A stretch of DNA of 64,000 bases, from NCBI RefSeq assembly GCF_007752345.1, contig NZ_CP036299.1, positions 434,001 through 498,000 of the forward strand, written 5' to 3'. The translations under genes and the position numbers were made by a program. Positions 17,091-27,203 of the stretch are shown piece after piece; position 1 is the first letter of the stretch, and each line of letters starts with the position of its first letter. The notes under the pieces were generated by a model. The model was not told where the DNA came from, ran no database searches, and saw only the letters and a program-made list of their open reading frames with translations. This stretch comes from Planctopirus ephydatiae (lineage in GTDB: Bacteria; Planctomycetota; Planctomycetia; Planctomycetales; Planctomycetaceae).

Positions 17091-19562
17091 ATGCCTCGGT
17101 CGCGCGCTGTATGCATTGTTGTTTCTGAGAACCTCAAAGAGTTCACCCGCTGTCTGAGTTTGTTATTCCTGGGAGGAGTGTGCTTCTTTCTGGGAGGGCA
17201 AGTCACTCTGGGGGCAGAGACTTTGCCCGGACGCGAGATTCTGGATCTTGCGCTGGTTCCACCGGTGATTCAGACCCATCCCGGGCCCGAATATTCGCCG
17301 GAGCAGCTTGACTACTCCATGACTATCGGGATGGAACGCACGCCCAAAGGACGTTTGTGGGCCGCCTGGGTGGCGGGTGGAGACAGCGAGAAAGGTTTTT
17401 TTGTGCTGGGCCTGAGTGATGACGATGGCCAGACCTGGAAGTCGCCAAAACTGGTCATTGATCCACCCGAAGCACCCACAGGTTTGAAGCGTCGGATTCT
17501 TGTCGGAAATTTATGGACTGATCCCACCGGCAGACTCTGGCTCTTTTTCGATCAATCGATGGGCTATTTTGATGGTCGTGCCGGGAACTGGGCGATCACG
17601 TGCGATGACCCCGATGCTGCATCTCCTGTCTGGTCGGCTCCACGCCGGATCTGGGATGGTTGCACGCTCAATAAACCGACTGTCCTCAAGTCGGGGGAAT
17701 GGATGCTTCCCGTTTCATTATGGGATCGCGGCAAGATCGGTCCTGCGGAACTCAAAACCGCTGCTCCAGAACTCGACCCTTACCGCAAGGCCAATGTCCT
17801 CGTTTCCCAGGATCAAGGAAAGACGTGGAACTATCGTGGCGGCGTCGCTTTTCCTGGCCCGCAGTTTGACGAACATATGATTGTCGAACGCAGGGATGGC
17901 ACTCTCTGGATGCTGGCCCGCACCAACGACGGCATGTTTGAAAGTCTCTCGCAAGATCAGGGAAAGACTTGGAGTCAGCCTGAAATGGCGATGCCGCATA
18001 TCCCGACGAGATTTCATATCCGCCGGTTGGCTTCTGGAAACCTGCTGCTGGTCAGGCATGGCCAGGTGGATGAACGCACAAAACATCGGACACGGCTGAT
18101 GGCGTTCCTCTCAGATGATGAGGGCCAGACCTGGGGCGGCGGACTGATGCTCGATGACCGGGGAGGAGTTTCCTACCCGGATGGTTTTCAGGCTCCCGAT
18201 GGAAGAATCTACATTTCGTATGACCGCGAGCGGGCGAAAGAGCGGGAAGTGCTGCTGGCTGTTTTTCGGGAAGAGGATGTGGCAGCTGGAAAAATTGTTT
18301 CACACGATGCACGCCTGCGGGGAGTGATCACCAAGGCCATGGGCGGGCTTCTCGAATCAAAACTGCCCGGCGTGAAAAAAGACACCCTGGCGCAGCCAAT
18401 TAACGTGAAGCTTCTCGCCATGGTGGAAGGTTCGCAGGGTCGATGGAAAGACAAAGCTCTGCAGAACGCGAAACTCGACCGTACGACGATTGCCTATGAT
18501 GGTATCACACCGAACAAACTGGTCTGCGATACGACACTGCGTCAGTTGCCGGACAAATCGTGGGCACTCTACCTGCTGGCGGGTGACGACATCGAACCTT
18601 CGCCGGGGAATTACATCGGCGTCGTCAAAAGTCTGGATCAGGGAAAGACCTGGTCTGCGATCCAGGAGGTTCCCACCGGTCTGCCGCGCAGTGGTCTCAC
18701 CAGTGGACAAGGAGCGACCGAGGTGATTGTGCATCGCGGCCAGTTGACCATGTTCTTTTCGACGCACTCTGAGACCTGGGGCCGCAACTGGCAATCATGG
18801 ATCATGACCAGTCCCAATCAGGGCCGGGCCTGGAGCGAACCCAGATTGCTGCCGGGACGATTGGGCCAGTTCACGTTCATTCGCAATCACATCGTCACCA
18901 AGGATGGGCGTATTATGGTTCCCTTCCAGCATTATGAAGGGCCGGGGCCAGATGTTCCTCCACCACCCGCAGAAGATCGTCCGTGGCACAAGGCATTAAG
19001 GCACTATGTGAGCAATCCGCGAAACGGAGTGCTCATCAGCAGTGATCAGGGAAAAACCTGGACAGAGTACGGCAACATCCGTCTCACCACCGATGATCGC
19101 TACCATGGCTGGGCTGAGAACAATATCGTCGAGCTGGACGACGGTACGATCACAATGATCATTCGTGGGGATCGACTGGGTGGTGTGCTTTACATGGCCG
19201 AATCAACAGATGGTGGCAAGACCTGGCCAGATTTTGCTCAAAAGACCGAGATCCCGAATCCTGGCTCGAAGGCGACCATTTACAAGCTGCTCGATAATGG
19301 TGTCGCCATGTTGCATAACCCCAATTCCAGTCATCGCAGCCCCCTTTCCTTATGGGTGAGCTATGACGGGATGAAAACATGGCCTTATCGAAGAGTCCTG
19401 GTGAAGGAATCTTCGGATGGCCCGCAGGGGCGACTTAATTATCCCGACGGGTTTGTCAGCCAGGATGGTTATCTCCATTTTGCTTACGACGATAACCGCC
19501 ACCGAGCTGTCTATTACGGTGCCAAACTTCCCCAGATTGCGATTGATGAAAATTATCCATAA
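17091..19562 (+). CDS. secreted sialidase/BNR-repeat protein (two propeller-like halves)
   Basis: An 823-residue exported protein. A signal segment (LSLLFLGGVCFFLGGQVTLGA) precedes two consecutive sialidase-like regions. Asp-box motifs (S-x-D-x-G-x-T-W) recur: SDDDGQTW, SQDQGKTW, SDDEGQTW in the first half, then SLDQGKTW, SSDQGKTW and STDGGKTW in the second. This supports two six-bladed beta-propellers or one duplicated unit. The family includes exo-sialidases and other glycan hydrolases, and substrate cannot be read from sequence. The ATG at 17091 follows GAAAGG and gives a complete signal peptide, unlike the longer frame from 17052. It lies beside pectate lyase and sulfatase genes, which suggests a glycan-degrading role. 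Confidence 0.85.
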   Translation: MPRSRAVCIVVSENLKEFTRCLSLLFLGGVCFFLGGQVTLGAETLPGREILDLALVPPVIQTHPGPEYSPEQLDYSMTIGMERTPKGRLWAAWVAGGDSEKGFFVLGLSDDDGQTWKSPKLVIDPPEAPTGLKRRILVGNLWTDPTGRLWLFFDQSMGYFDGRAGNWAITCDDPDAASPVWSAPRRIWDGCTLNKPTVLKSGEWMLPVSLWDRGKIGPAELKTAAPELDPYRKANVLVSQDQGKTWNYRGGVAFPGPQFDEHMIVERRDGTLWMLARTNDGMFESLSQDQGKTWSQPEMAMPHIPTRFHIRRLASGNLLLVRHGQVDERTKHRTRLMAFLSDDEGQTWGGGLMLDDRGGVSYPDGFQAPDGRIYISYDRERAKEREVLLAVFREEDVAAGKIVSHDARLRGVITKAMGGLLESKLPGVKKDTLAQPINVKLLAMVEGSQGRWKDKALQNAKLDRTTIAYDGITPNKLVCDTTLRQLPDKSWALYLLAGDDIEPSPGNYIGVVKSLDQGKTWSAIQEVPTGLPRSGLTSGQGATEVIVHRGQLTMFFSTHSETWGRNWQSWIMTSPNQGRAWSEPRLLPGRLGQFTFIRNHIVTKDGRIMVPFQHYEGPGPDVPPPPAEDRPWHKALRHYVSNPRNGVLISSDQGKTWTEYGNIRLTTDDRYHGWAENNIVELDDGTITMIIRGDRLGGVLYMAESTDGGKTWPDFAQKTEIPNPGSKATIYKLLDNGVAMLHNPNSSHRSPLSLWVSYDGMKTWPYRRVLVKESSDGPQGRLNYPDGFVSQDGYLHFAYDDNRHRAVYYGAKLPQIAIDENYP

Positions 19563-19593
19563 ATAGCAAATCCGATATTCAATAGATATCTAG

Positions 19594-20649
19594 CTATGAT
19601 GGACTCACCTTGAGTGAGATTTTCCGCTTCCATTTGGGGTAGTCGTCGCTCAAGAGTTTTTGTGGCCAGGTGCCGTACCAGGCGTAGCCATTGCGTCGTT
19701 CGTAGCCAATCTCAGCCAGCGTCGCTTTAGGAATCCCGTCGCGATCAACGAAGACCGGCTGATTGGTCTCGATCTGGTAGAAACGAGCCCAGAGCGGAGG
19801 AGCATGTTCATCAGCCACCACCACTCGATTGATCCCCTCGGGGCCTTTCTTGTCTTTCTCGGTGGCTACTCGAATGCCTTTAAGTTGTGACTTCTCAAAC
19901 CAGGCGACGGCGGCATCCACAGACTGCACAATTTCCGGCGATGGATCATCAATGCTCATCAGAAAGCGGGTGATTCCTGCCGATTCGCACCCGCTGAGCG
20001 TTGCCAATTCAAACGTACGGGCGGATTGCGGGCGAAAGTCGATTTCGTCGTGCTGTGCGCACCAGACTGTCAATGTGCCCTCAACCCGGATCTGACACTT
20101 GAGAATGCAGTCGATGCCCCGGCTGACAGCAGCGCTCGCCGCCTGGCGGCGATGGTCATCGACGAAGTCGTATTGATCTGCTGTCGCAACTTCCCGCAGG
20201 AATTCGAGCAGACGCACCATCGCACCATCATTGAATGTGATGTGGCGATGATAGCCAGTCCCCGGCGGTGAGAATTGGGGCCAGCCGCCGTTCTGGTATT
20301 GCCCTTTCAGGATATAGTTGAGGCCACGGTCAAATGCCTGTTGGTACTGCGGATCTTTTGCGGCTATATAAATACGTGCCAGAAATCGCAATTCATCGGT
20401 CGTCGCTCCGTTGTCGTAGGTCCCTTTGAGCTGCGAGCGATCGCCCGTATAGGGGGCGGCCGTCGTATCGACATTCTTGGGCCAGCCGCCGGTTTCACTC
20501 TGGAACGAAAGAATATGCTCGGCGATTCGCTGTGCCTCGTCTCCCGCGAACCAGGAATTGCTCTTTTTTAGGAAATCCTTCGGCCGAGCGTCCGCCATTC
20601 CAGCGACCAGCAGCAAGGCAGGAATTGCCAGCAAGAATCGAAGGATCAT
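19594..20649 (-). CDS. secreted pectate lyase (PL10-like)
   Basis: A 351-residue protein with signal peptide MILRFLLAIPALLLVAGMADA. The body matches the PelA/Pel-15 type of polysaccharide lyase family 10: TYDNGATTDELRFLARIY near the middle of the first third, QYQNGGWPQFSPPGTGYHRHITFNDGAMVRLLEFL, LWARFYQIETNQPVFVDRDG and ERRNGYAWYGTWP at the C-terminus. These enzymes cleave polygalacturonate by beta-elimination. It lies 132 bases after the DUF1501 gene on the same strand, so it may be the last gene of that operon. Its first 35 codons and upstream leader are duplicated at 26.9-27.1 kb. Confidence 0.9.
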   Translation of the reverse strand: MILRFLLAIPALLLVAGMADARPKDFLKKSNSWFAGDEAQRIAEHILSFQSETGGWPKNVDTTAAPYTGDRSQLKGTYDNGATTDELRFLARIYIAAKDPQYQQAFDRGLNYILKGQYQNGGWPQFSPPGTGYHRHITFNDGAMVRLLEFLREVATADQYDFVDDHRRQAASAAVSRGIDCILKCQIRVEGTLTVWCAQHDEIDFRPQSARTFELATLSGCESAGITRFLMSIDDPSPEIVQSVDAAVAWFEKSQLKGIRVATEKDKKGPEGINRVVVADEHAPPLWARFYQIETNQPVFVDRDGIPKATLAEIGYERRNGYAWYGTWPQKLLSDDYPKWKRKISLKVSPS

Positions 20650-20781
20650 CGAACCACACCTTTCAATGATGACTGCCTGCGCGTGGAGATTGCTCGTGTT
20701 GAAGCGTGTCGGTCTGTGTGGGATTAGGCATGACGGGTTAATGCCCCTTCAGTTCGGAATCCAGTCGATAAAACTCTTTGA

Positions 20782-22188
20782 TCAGGCGATTAACTCCTTG
20801 ATGACCTGTCCGCCGAACTGGGAGAGTTGTTTGAATCGCCCGCCATGAAAGTATGTCAACCTGGTGTCGTCGAGTCCCATGAGTCTTAAGATGGTGACGT
20901 GCAAATCGCGGACGTGGTGAACGCATTCCACAGCTTCCGAGCCCGTTTCGTCGGTCGCCCCAATCGTGTGTCCGGACTTCACCCCGCCCCCTGCGAACCA
21001 GACCGTCATGCCTTTGGGATTGTGATCACGACCAAAAGCGGTTCCCATCCGAACCCCGTTATCCGGTGATCGACCGAACTCTCCGCACCACACCACGAGG
21101 GTGGAATCAAGTAGCCCCGTTCGTTTGAGATCAGCAATCAGCCCAGCGATAGGTTGATCGACCTGTTTCACGAGATTGCCGTGCGCCTTTTCGATATAGT
21201 CATGACTGTCCCAGGTACCGGCGTAGAGTTGCACGAACCTCACGCCCTGCTGTATCAATCGTCGGGCGAGCAGGCACCTTCGCCCAAATGCATCGGTTGG
21301 CTCTTCACCTATGCCGTAGAGAGCTTGAGTCTGTTTGTCTTCTTTCGACAGATCGAGGAGGCTGGGCACTTCGGCCTGCATGCGAAATGCGAGTTCGTAG
21401 CTTTCCATACGGGCTGTCAAATCATCGCGGCCTGGATGGTTCTCTTTGTGATACTCATTGAGCGTCGCGAGCAGATCGAGGTTGGCACGCTGGTGTTCGC
21501 GGGTCACGCCGCGAGGTGGCGCGAGGTCAAGGATTGGAAGTCCTTTCGCCCGGAGCGGGGTGCCCTGAAAATCTGCGGGGAGGAATCCATTGCCCCAGTT
21601 TGCAGCACCTCCTTGCGGGTGGCTCACCTCGGGCAGCACCACGAATCCTGGCAGGTTTGCGTTCTCGCTGCCGAGGCCATAGGTCACCCAACTGCCAATG
21701 GCCGGGTCACCGCCGAAGCGATTTCCCGTATTCATCTGGTACATCGCCGTGGGGTGGTTGACTGAATCGACCTGACAGCCACGATAGAAGCACAGATCGT
21801 CAGCCACGCTCGCGAGGTGCTTCCAGTTCGTCGCCATGTCGGCCCCACACTGACCGGCCTTGATGAATTGGAATGGAGACGCGACGAAATAGCGTTTGCC
21901 GCTGCTCATGGCCGACTGCATCTTATCCGTTCGGTGGAATTCTTTCAGATGGAGTTCGGTGAGTTTGGGTTTCGGATCAAACGTATCAATGTGACTTGGG
22001 CCGCCTTCCATCATCAGGAAAATGCATGCCTTTGCCTTGGCCGGTGCGTGTGGTTTCTTCGGCATGAGCGGCTCGGCCTTCTTCTCTTCCGCTGCCAGAA
22101 GTGATGTGAAGGCGACCGACCCGAGGGATGCACCGAGGCCATAGAGAGAATCGCGGCGGGTAAGTTTCGTGAGCAGAGGCGTCATCAT
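20782..22188 (-). CDS. DUF1501 protein (sulfatase-fold, Tat-exported)
   Basis: A 468-residue protein typical of planctomycetes. The N-terminal LTRRDSLYGLGASLGSVAFTSLL is a Tat-type signal. The core has the FLMMEGGPSHIDTFDPKP motif of DUF1501, QLYAGTWDSHDY, VVWCGEFGRSPDNG and a GRDHNPKG segment, related to the alkaline phosphatase/sulfatase superfamily. The usual FGly cysteine is absent, so catalysis by a sulfatase mechanism is unlikely. The ATG at 22188 overlaps the sulfatase stop (ATGA). DUF1501 genes commonly accompany DUF1549/DUF1553 cytochrome genes, as here. The exact reaction is unknown. Confidence 0.88.
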   Translation of the reverse strand: MMTPLLTKLTRRDSLYGLGASLGSVAFTSLLAAEEKKAEPLMPKKPHAPAKAKACIFLMMEGGPSHIDTFDPKPKLTELHLKEFHRTDKMQSAMSSGKRYFVASPFQFIKAGQCGADMATNWKHLASVADDLCFYRGCQVDSVNHPTAMYQMNTGNRFGGDPAIGSWVTYGLGSENANLPGFVVLPEVSHPQGGAANWGNGFLPADFQGTPLRAKGLPILDLAPPRGVTREHQRANLDLLATLNEYHKENHPGRDDLTARMESYELAFRMQAEVPSLLDLSKEDKQTQALYGIGEEPTDAFGRRCLLARRLIQQGVRFVQLYAGTWDSHDYIEKAHGNLVKQVDQPIAGLIADLKRTGLLDSTLVVWCGEFGRSPDNGVRMGTAFGRDHNPKGMTVWFAGGGVKSGHTIGATDETGSEAVECVHHVRDLHVTILRLMGLDDTRLTYFHGGRFKQLSQFGGQVIKELIA

Positions 22189-23963
22189 TTTATCAACCTC
22201 ACAGTGACGTAGAACGCTCCACACAAAGCTATGCCATCGGCGTCCGTAAACCACGCCTTCAGAGTTGTTTTTCCCGCCGGGAGTGTGGCTCTCAGGGTTA
22301 CGCTGGGCAACTTCGGGTCGGCATTGGCATGAATTGTCGTGCCAGCGATCTCCAGCCGGGCTGTCGCAACGGAGGGGAAGCCGACTGTTTTCTCTTTCCC
22401 TCTGGGGCGGTTACTGGGCGATTTCTCGCTGGGCTCGTACTTATCGCCGATGGCCGCCTTCGTCTGTTCGGGCCAGCGGCGCAGTGTCAATTCATACTCT
22501 CCCGCCGTCTCGATAAAGACATGCCACATGCCACCTGTGGGACCGCCGACTGCCTCGCGAACGAATCCGCTGTTATCGGCGTAAATGTTTTCCCAGTCGC
22601 CACTGTTCAGTTCTACCACAGGTTGCTGTTTCGAACCGAGACTGATCGGTATGAAGTCGGTGAGTCCCGGTTCGACACCTTGCCACCACTCCTCGTAATA
22701 GGATCGCATGGCCCTCACCACCTCCGAATGACTGTCTGCCACATTCACCTTCTGTGCCCGATCCGCCTCAATGTCGTAGAGTTCCAGTCCTTTCACCAGT
22801 CGCCACTTGCCCCAGACAACACAGCAGTCGAACATTTGGGGAATCTGGCCGTACTGGACGACGAACATGCGGTCGGGGATCTCCTTCATCGAGGTGAGGA
22901 GTGGTGCCAGGCTGGTTCCCAGATAGGGTGCGTCACCCGTACGCCATTCCGGTCTTGCGACACCGCACAGATCGCAAAGCGTCGGGAATAGATCGATATT
23001 CTGCGTTGGTGTCGCGATGTCACGCGGAGAGCCCAGATTGCCGTTAGGCCAGCGGATCCAGCATGGAACACGGTGACCGCCGTCGTAGTAAGTGGTTTTC
23101 CCGGCGCGCAAGCCGGCATTAAAAGTCGATACTCCCGCAGTCCCACCGTTGTCGGTCATGAAGATCACGATTGTGTCATCCTTCAGCTGTTCCTCAGTGA
23201 GAAGCCGATCCAACTCGCCGAACCGTTGATCAAGGTGGGCAATCATCCCGAAAAAGTCGGTCGGTCCTTTGCCCAGATAAGGCTTCGTATACTCGTCGAA
23301 TTCGATGTGCGGGGCGTGTGGGGCATTCGTCGGGATATAACAGAAGAACGGCTCGGCTCGATCTTTCCTGTCTTTGATCCAGGCTGTTGCTGCATCGAAC
23401 CAGACGTCAGTGCAGTGTCCTTTGAACCTCTTCTCGGAGCCGTTGTGGAAGTACCGACCGTCAACCAGCGGCCAGTCGAACTCCGGTGTGCTGTGGAGTA
23501 GCCCCCAGCCGAGGTGATATACGCACTCCTGAAAGCCTTTGTCCATGGGGCGGTGCGGGTAATGGTCGCCGAGGTGCCATTTGCCGAATATCCCTGTTTT
23601 GTAGCCCGCCTCGGCGAATCTCTCGGGCATTGTTGGAATTCCCGGGCGTAGAAATGTGCGTCCTGCAGTCACTGAGGTCGCGCCGTTCCGCAGTGCTGCG
23701 AGGCCAGTCATCAGTTGCCCACGGGTGGGTGTGCACATGGGCGAGACGTGAAAATCTGTCAGCCGCACAGAGGCCTTTGCGAAGGCATCGAAGTTCGGCG
23801 TCTTCAGCACTGGATTGCCGGTGCAGGAAAAGTCGCCGAGGCCCTGGTCGTCGGTCATGACGATGATCACGTTGGGCCGCCGGGCCAGCTCAGTTGCTCC
23901 GATCGAGCAGGGAAGCACGAAGCCAACCAGCAGGAGGGCCATGATGTTTCGGCTAGTCCACAT
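22185..23963 (-). CDS. formylglycine-type sulfatase
   Basis: A 592-residue secreted sulfatase. After a signal peptide (MALLLVGFVLPCSIGA), PNVIIVMTDDQGLGDFSCTGNP binds the metal. The formylglycine motif is Cys77 in MCTPTRG (C-x-P-x-R), followed by GKWHLGDHYPHRP and IVIFMTDNGG. A C-terminal beta-rich domain (from about residue 450) carries short repeats of Thr- and Ala-rich strands. The ATG at 23963 lies inside the 3' end of the DUF1553 gene; 23975 is an alternative. The enzyme should remove sulfate esters from algal or animal glycans. An FGE gene is not in the window. Confidence 0.92.
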   Translation of the reverse strand: MWTSRNIMALLLVGFVLPCSIGATELARRPNVIIVMTDDQGLGDFSCTGNPVLKTPNFDAFAKASVRLTDFHVSPMCTPTRGQLMTGLAALRNGATSVTAGRTFLRPGIPTMPERFAEAGYKTGIFGKWHLGDHYPHRPMDKGFQECVYHLGWGLLHSTPEFDWPLVDGRYFHNGSEKRFKGHCTDVWFDAATAWIKDRKDRAEPFFCYIPTNAPHAPHIEFDEYTKPYLGKGPTDFFGMIAHLDQRFGELDRLLTEEQLKDDTIVIFMTDNGGTAGVSTFNAGLRAGKTTYYDGGHRVPCWIRWPNGNLGSPRDIATPTQNIDLFPTLCDLCGVARPEWRTGDAPYLGTSLAPLLTSMKEIPDRMFVVQYGQIPQMFDCCVVWGKWRLVKGLELYDIEADRAQKVNVADSHSEVVRAMRSYYEEWWQGVEPGLTDFIPISLGSKQQPVVELNSGDWENIYADNSGFVREAVGGPTGGMWHVFIETAGEYELTLRRWPEQTKAAIGDKYEPSEKSPSNRPRGKEKTVGFPSVATARLEIAGTTIHANADPKLPSVTLRATLPAGKTTLKAWFTDADGIALCGAFYVTVRLIK

Positions 23964-26676
23964 ATAGGAACTCATTGGTGTTGATGAGTACAAGGCATGT
24001 TTCCATCAGCCCACGGAGCTCTTGAGTGGCATGGGCAGGGTGCAGATCGGGAACAAAATCGTTCGCTGAGGGGAGGACTTCCTGAAAGAAGAACTTCTCG
24101 CCAGTGTTTTCTTCGACGGCCTCGCGAATCACCTCGGTCGGTCGCTTTGGTTCCTCAAGCTGGAGTGATTTGTGCCGTTCGGTCATGGCCCGCCAATGCT
24201 CGATGCAAGCGTTCGACTCGAGTTTTGTAGGGAAGCGACCAAAGGTGTAGCGGAAGGCGAGCGACACGGTTTCTTCTGCAGTCTTTGCTTCTTTCGAGAT
24301 TCGTAGGGCGAGTGCCAAGGCCCGCATTCTTGTGGTCTCCCCATTGAAGAGCGTGAACGCCTGCGGGGCGACAATCGAGACTTCGCGGGCCTCACAGGAG
24401 ATCTCCGGTGTGGGGGCATTGAAGACCTCGAGGAGCGGGTCGCGGACACCCCGGAGTTTGAGTGCATAGAGAGTGCGACGATGCCTTTGTTCGGGAAGCG
24501 GGGAAGGTTCCCAGGCAGGGGCGAACGTTCCCATCACCTGTCGCGGTTGAAACCCGACATCCGGGTTGATCTCGGGCCGCACCGGGATTCCGCCCAGAGA
24601 AAGGTTCAGTTCACCCGAGGCTGCGAGCATTGCATCACGCAACTCTTCCGCGGTGAGCCGTCGCGGCAGAAACACCGCATAGCTGGTGCCGGCAGGATCC
24701 TTCGCAGCGACCAGCTTCGAGTCTGGGTGCTGCGAAGCCCGGCGATAAACGTTCGACAACAGGATGATTCGCTGAAGCTGTTTTACCGACCACTGATGCT
24801 CGATGAACTCTGCAGCCAGCCAATCGAGGAGTTCCGGGTGGGTGGGCTTTTTACCGGTCGCACCAAAGTTATTCGGGTTACCAGCCAGGGGATTTCTCAT
24901 CGTCCATTGCCAGATGCGATTGGCCATGACACGAGCCGTCAGCGGGTTCCGGGCATCAGTAATCCACTCGGCCAGCGCTTTGCGTCGACCATCGATTGTG
25001 GTGGGAATCGCCATCTCGCCCGCAGCGCTGAGCACACCGGGAAATACCTCTTCCTTCGGGCTGAATGGATCGCCACCGGCAAGGATATGAGAGACTTCCA
25101 ATTCCCCGACGCTTGGATTATCAGGTAGGCGAAATGGAGTGTAGATCGCTTTAACTTCCGGAGTTCGTCCACTGTAGACCGAGAGTGAAAATGGCTCATA
25201 ACGGTCGTACTCCCACTTGAGTCGTTCGAGCCCTTTGCGGGCGATCCGTTCCATTCCCAGATCAGCCGGACTGAGGAACTCGTGCCGCGGTGGCTTCTGT
25301 CCCTGCTGATCCGGATGGGCCTTTTCCCACTTCTCACGCGCTGCGACTTCCTTGGTCTTGATGCGTTTCAATTCCTCTTCGAACAGGGCTTTGCGAATGT
25401 CGAGGTACTTCTTCTCGGCAAACCCGGCAAGACTCTCGGATGGGAGGAATCCGGCTGGGCGTTCGGTCACCTGTGTGGTGGCGAATGCTGCCTGGATGCG
25501 GTAGTAGTCGCGCGTGGGAACAGGATCAAACTTATGATCATGGCAACGGGCACATTGCAGCATATGTCCCAGAAAGACCTGCCCCACGCCATCGGTTAAG
25601 TCGTCGAGAAACCTTTGCCGGGCGACCTTGGCGACTTCCATCCCCGTCAGTTCCCATGCTCCCATGCGAAGGAATCCGACAGCGACAAGCATTTCGGGAT
25701 TCGTCGGGTCGAGTTCATCGCCAGCAATCTGCTCCATCACGAAGTCGTGATATGGCTTATCGGCATTGAAACTGCGAACGACGTAGTCGCGATATCGCCA
25801 GGCATTGCCGCGTTCGTAGTCGTTCGCGAATCCACTGGAGTCTGCATAGCGGGCAATATCGAGCCAGTGTCGCGCCATCTGCTCGCCGTAGTGTGGTGAA
25901 GCGAGCAACCGATCCACGACTTTTGCATAGGCCAGATCGTCCGAATCCGGGTCATTGACAAAGGCATCGATTTCGTTCGGCGTCGGTGGCAGCCCGATGA
26001 GGTCGAAAGTGACGCGGCGAAGGAGTGTCCGTCGGTCGGCAGGTGGAGCGGGATTTAAACCCTGAGCACTCAGCCTGGCTTCGATAAAGGCGTCGATCGG
26101 GTTTCCGCTGGCACTCGTTTTGGGAACTGGAGGCTTGTGAAGAGGTTGATACGCCCACAAGTCTTCGGCCTTGTAGGTTCGGTTCGTCCAATCGGGAGAG
26201 AGGCCGCCACTGGTCTGAACGGTGACTCCGACAGGCTTGGCTGCTTTCACGATTTCAGCGATCCGCTCATCCGCGGGCCAGGGTGCTCCACTGTCGATCC
26301 AGTCCTTGAAAGCCTGTATTTCGACATCTGAGAGCTGATCATTCTCCTTGGGAGGCATTGGCGAAAAATCGTTGTCGGATCGAATGATCGCTTTGATCAG
26401 CGGGCTCTCTGCAGCTTTCCCGGAAATGATTCCAGGCTTTTCGCTTTCGCCGCCCTTCAGTAATGCCACTCTTGTTGTGAGGTCGAGCCCCCCCTGGATC
26501 TTGGCTGTGTCTGCACCGTGGCATGCGTAACATTTCGCTTTGAGAACTGGCAGAACTTGAAGTACAAACGCTTCCTCGGCCTTCTCCTGCGGGTCGGCAC
26601 CAGACGCCATCGCCGAAAATGCCGCCACAGCCAGCATGGCCAAGAGACCGATCACGGCCGCAATTCGCACATTCAT
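23953..26676 (-). CDS. planctomycete cytochrome c / DUF1549 / DUF1553 protein
   Basis: A 907-residue exported protein with the typical three-part layout. A signal peptide is followed by a cytochrome-c-like domain with CYACHG (Cys49, Cys52, His53), a DUF1549 domain (FDLIGLPPTPNEIDAFV, YADSSGFANDYERGNAWRYRDYVV) and a C-terminal DUF1553 domain (NPLTARVMANRIWQWTMRNPLAGNPNNFGATG, FNAPTPEISC). GGAGG lies eight bases before the ATG at 26676, while the in-frame ATG at 26682 is too close to that box. It is the first large gene of the DUF1553-sulfatase-DUF1501 operon. It is thought to act with the DUF1501 partner in periplasmic redox or glycan processing, which is unproven. Confidence 0.9.
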   Translation of the reverse strand: MNVRIAAVIGLLAMLAVAAFSAMASGADPQEKAEEAFVLQVLPVLKAKCYACHGADTAKIQGGLDLTTRVALLKGGESEKPGIISGKAAESPLIKAIIRSDNDFSPMPPKENDQLSDVEIQAFKDWIDSGAPWPADERIAEIVKAAKPVGVTVQTSGGLSPDWTNRTYKAEDLWAYQPLHKPPVPKTSASGNPIDAFIEARLSAQGLNPAPPADRRTLLRRVTFDLIGLPPTPNEIDAFVNDPDSDDLAYAKVVDRLLASPHYGEQMARHWLDIARYADSSGFANDYERGNAWRYRDYVVRSFNADKPYHDFVMEQIAGDELDPTNPEMLVAVGFLRMGAWELTGMEVAKVARQRFLDDLTDGVGQVFLGHMLQCARCHDHKFDPVPTRDYYRIQAAFATTQVTERPAGFLPSESLAGFAEKKYLDIRKALFEEELKRIKTKEVAAREKWEKAHPDQQGQKPPRHEFLSPADLGMERIARKGLERLKWEYDRYEPFSLSVYSGRTPEVKAIYTPFRLPDNPSVGELEVSHILAGGDPFSPKEEVFPGVLSAAGEMAIPTTIDGRRKALAEWITDARNPLTARVMANRIWQWTMRNPLAGNPNNFGATGKKPTHPELLDWLAAEFIEHQWSVKQLQRIILLSNVYRRASQHPDSKLVAAKDPAGTSYAVFLPRRLTAEELRDAMLAASGELNLSLGGIPVRPEINPDVGFQPRQVMGTFAPAWEPSPLPEQRHRRTLYALKLRGVRDPLLEVFNAPTPEISCEAREVSIVAPQAFTLFNGETTRMRALALALRISKEAKTAEETVSLAFRYTFGRFPTKLESNACIEHWRAMTERHKSLQLEEPKRPTEVIREAVEENTGEKFFFQEVLPSANDFVPDLHPAHATQELRGLMETCLVLINTNEFLYVD

Positions 26677-26753
26677 CTTCATGCCCTCCACTGCCTGGCG
26701 CTTGCCGTAGCTGGGCTGCAACAATCGATCACCGCTCTGCTTCGAAACTTATT

Positions 26754-27023
26754 CTACTGGTGATGAGTGACTTTTGTGTATTGCCATTTGAGTGACTCGA
26801 TATCGGCACTGCTTTTTCTGCCACGCCGCCATTCATTCTGTGAGATTAACCATTTCCAGAATTCAAAGTCTTCGCTCTCTGGAAAAATCTCACAAACGCC
26901 GGTGAAGTGGGAGTTATCAGCGAACCAGCCATCGCTCTTGTTGAGGAAATCCTTCGGCTGGGCATCCGCGATTCCAGCCACCAGCAGCAATGCAGAGATG
27001 ACCAACCAGCATCGAAAGATCAT
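26754..27023 (-). pseudogene. truncated copy of the pectate lyase 5' end fused to unrelated sequence
   Basis: An 89-codon frame. Its first 35 residues (signal peptide then QPKDFLNKSDGWFAD) are about 70% identical to the start of the intact pectate lyase at 20649, and the DNA similarity continues upstream for about 55 bases. After WFAD the sequence diverges completely, ending FEFWKWLISQNEW... and a stop. No lyase domain remains. It is 78 bases upstream of the DUF1553 gene on the same strand, so its leader may now serve that operon. It could still make a small secreted peptide, which I consider unlikely to be functional. Confidence 0.7.
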
Positions 27024-27203
27024 CGAACCAGACCTTTGCCTGTTGATTGCCTGTGGGAAATGACTCGTGTTGAAGAATTTTAGTGATCTATTGGTTAGAG
27101 CGTCGCCGGTTTTTCTAGAAGAGCTGGTGGTTTGCGCAGAGCCTTAACGCCACCCTACAGCACTGGTTTTGACGATGCTTTTGTTTCATATGTTGAATGT
27201 ATC

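Noticed and set aside
17400-19250. Tandem DNA repeat or CRISPR-like array in the sialidase gene
   Set aside because: The recurring GATCAGGGAAAGAC-type strings encode Asp-box motifs at irregular spacing inside a coding frame.
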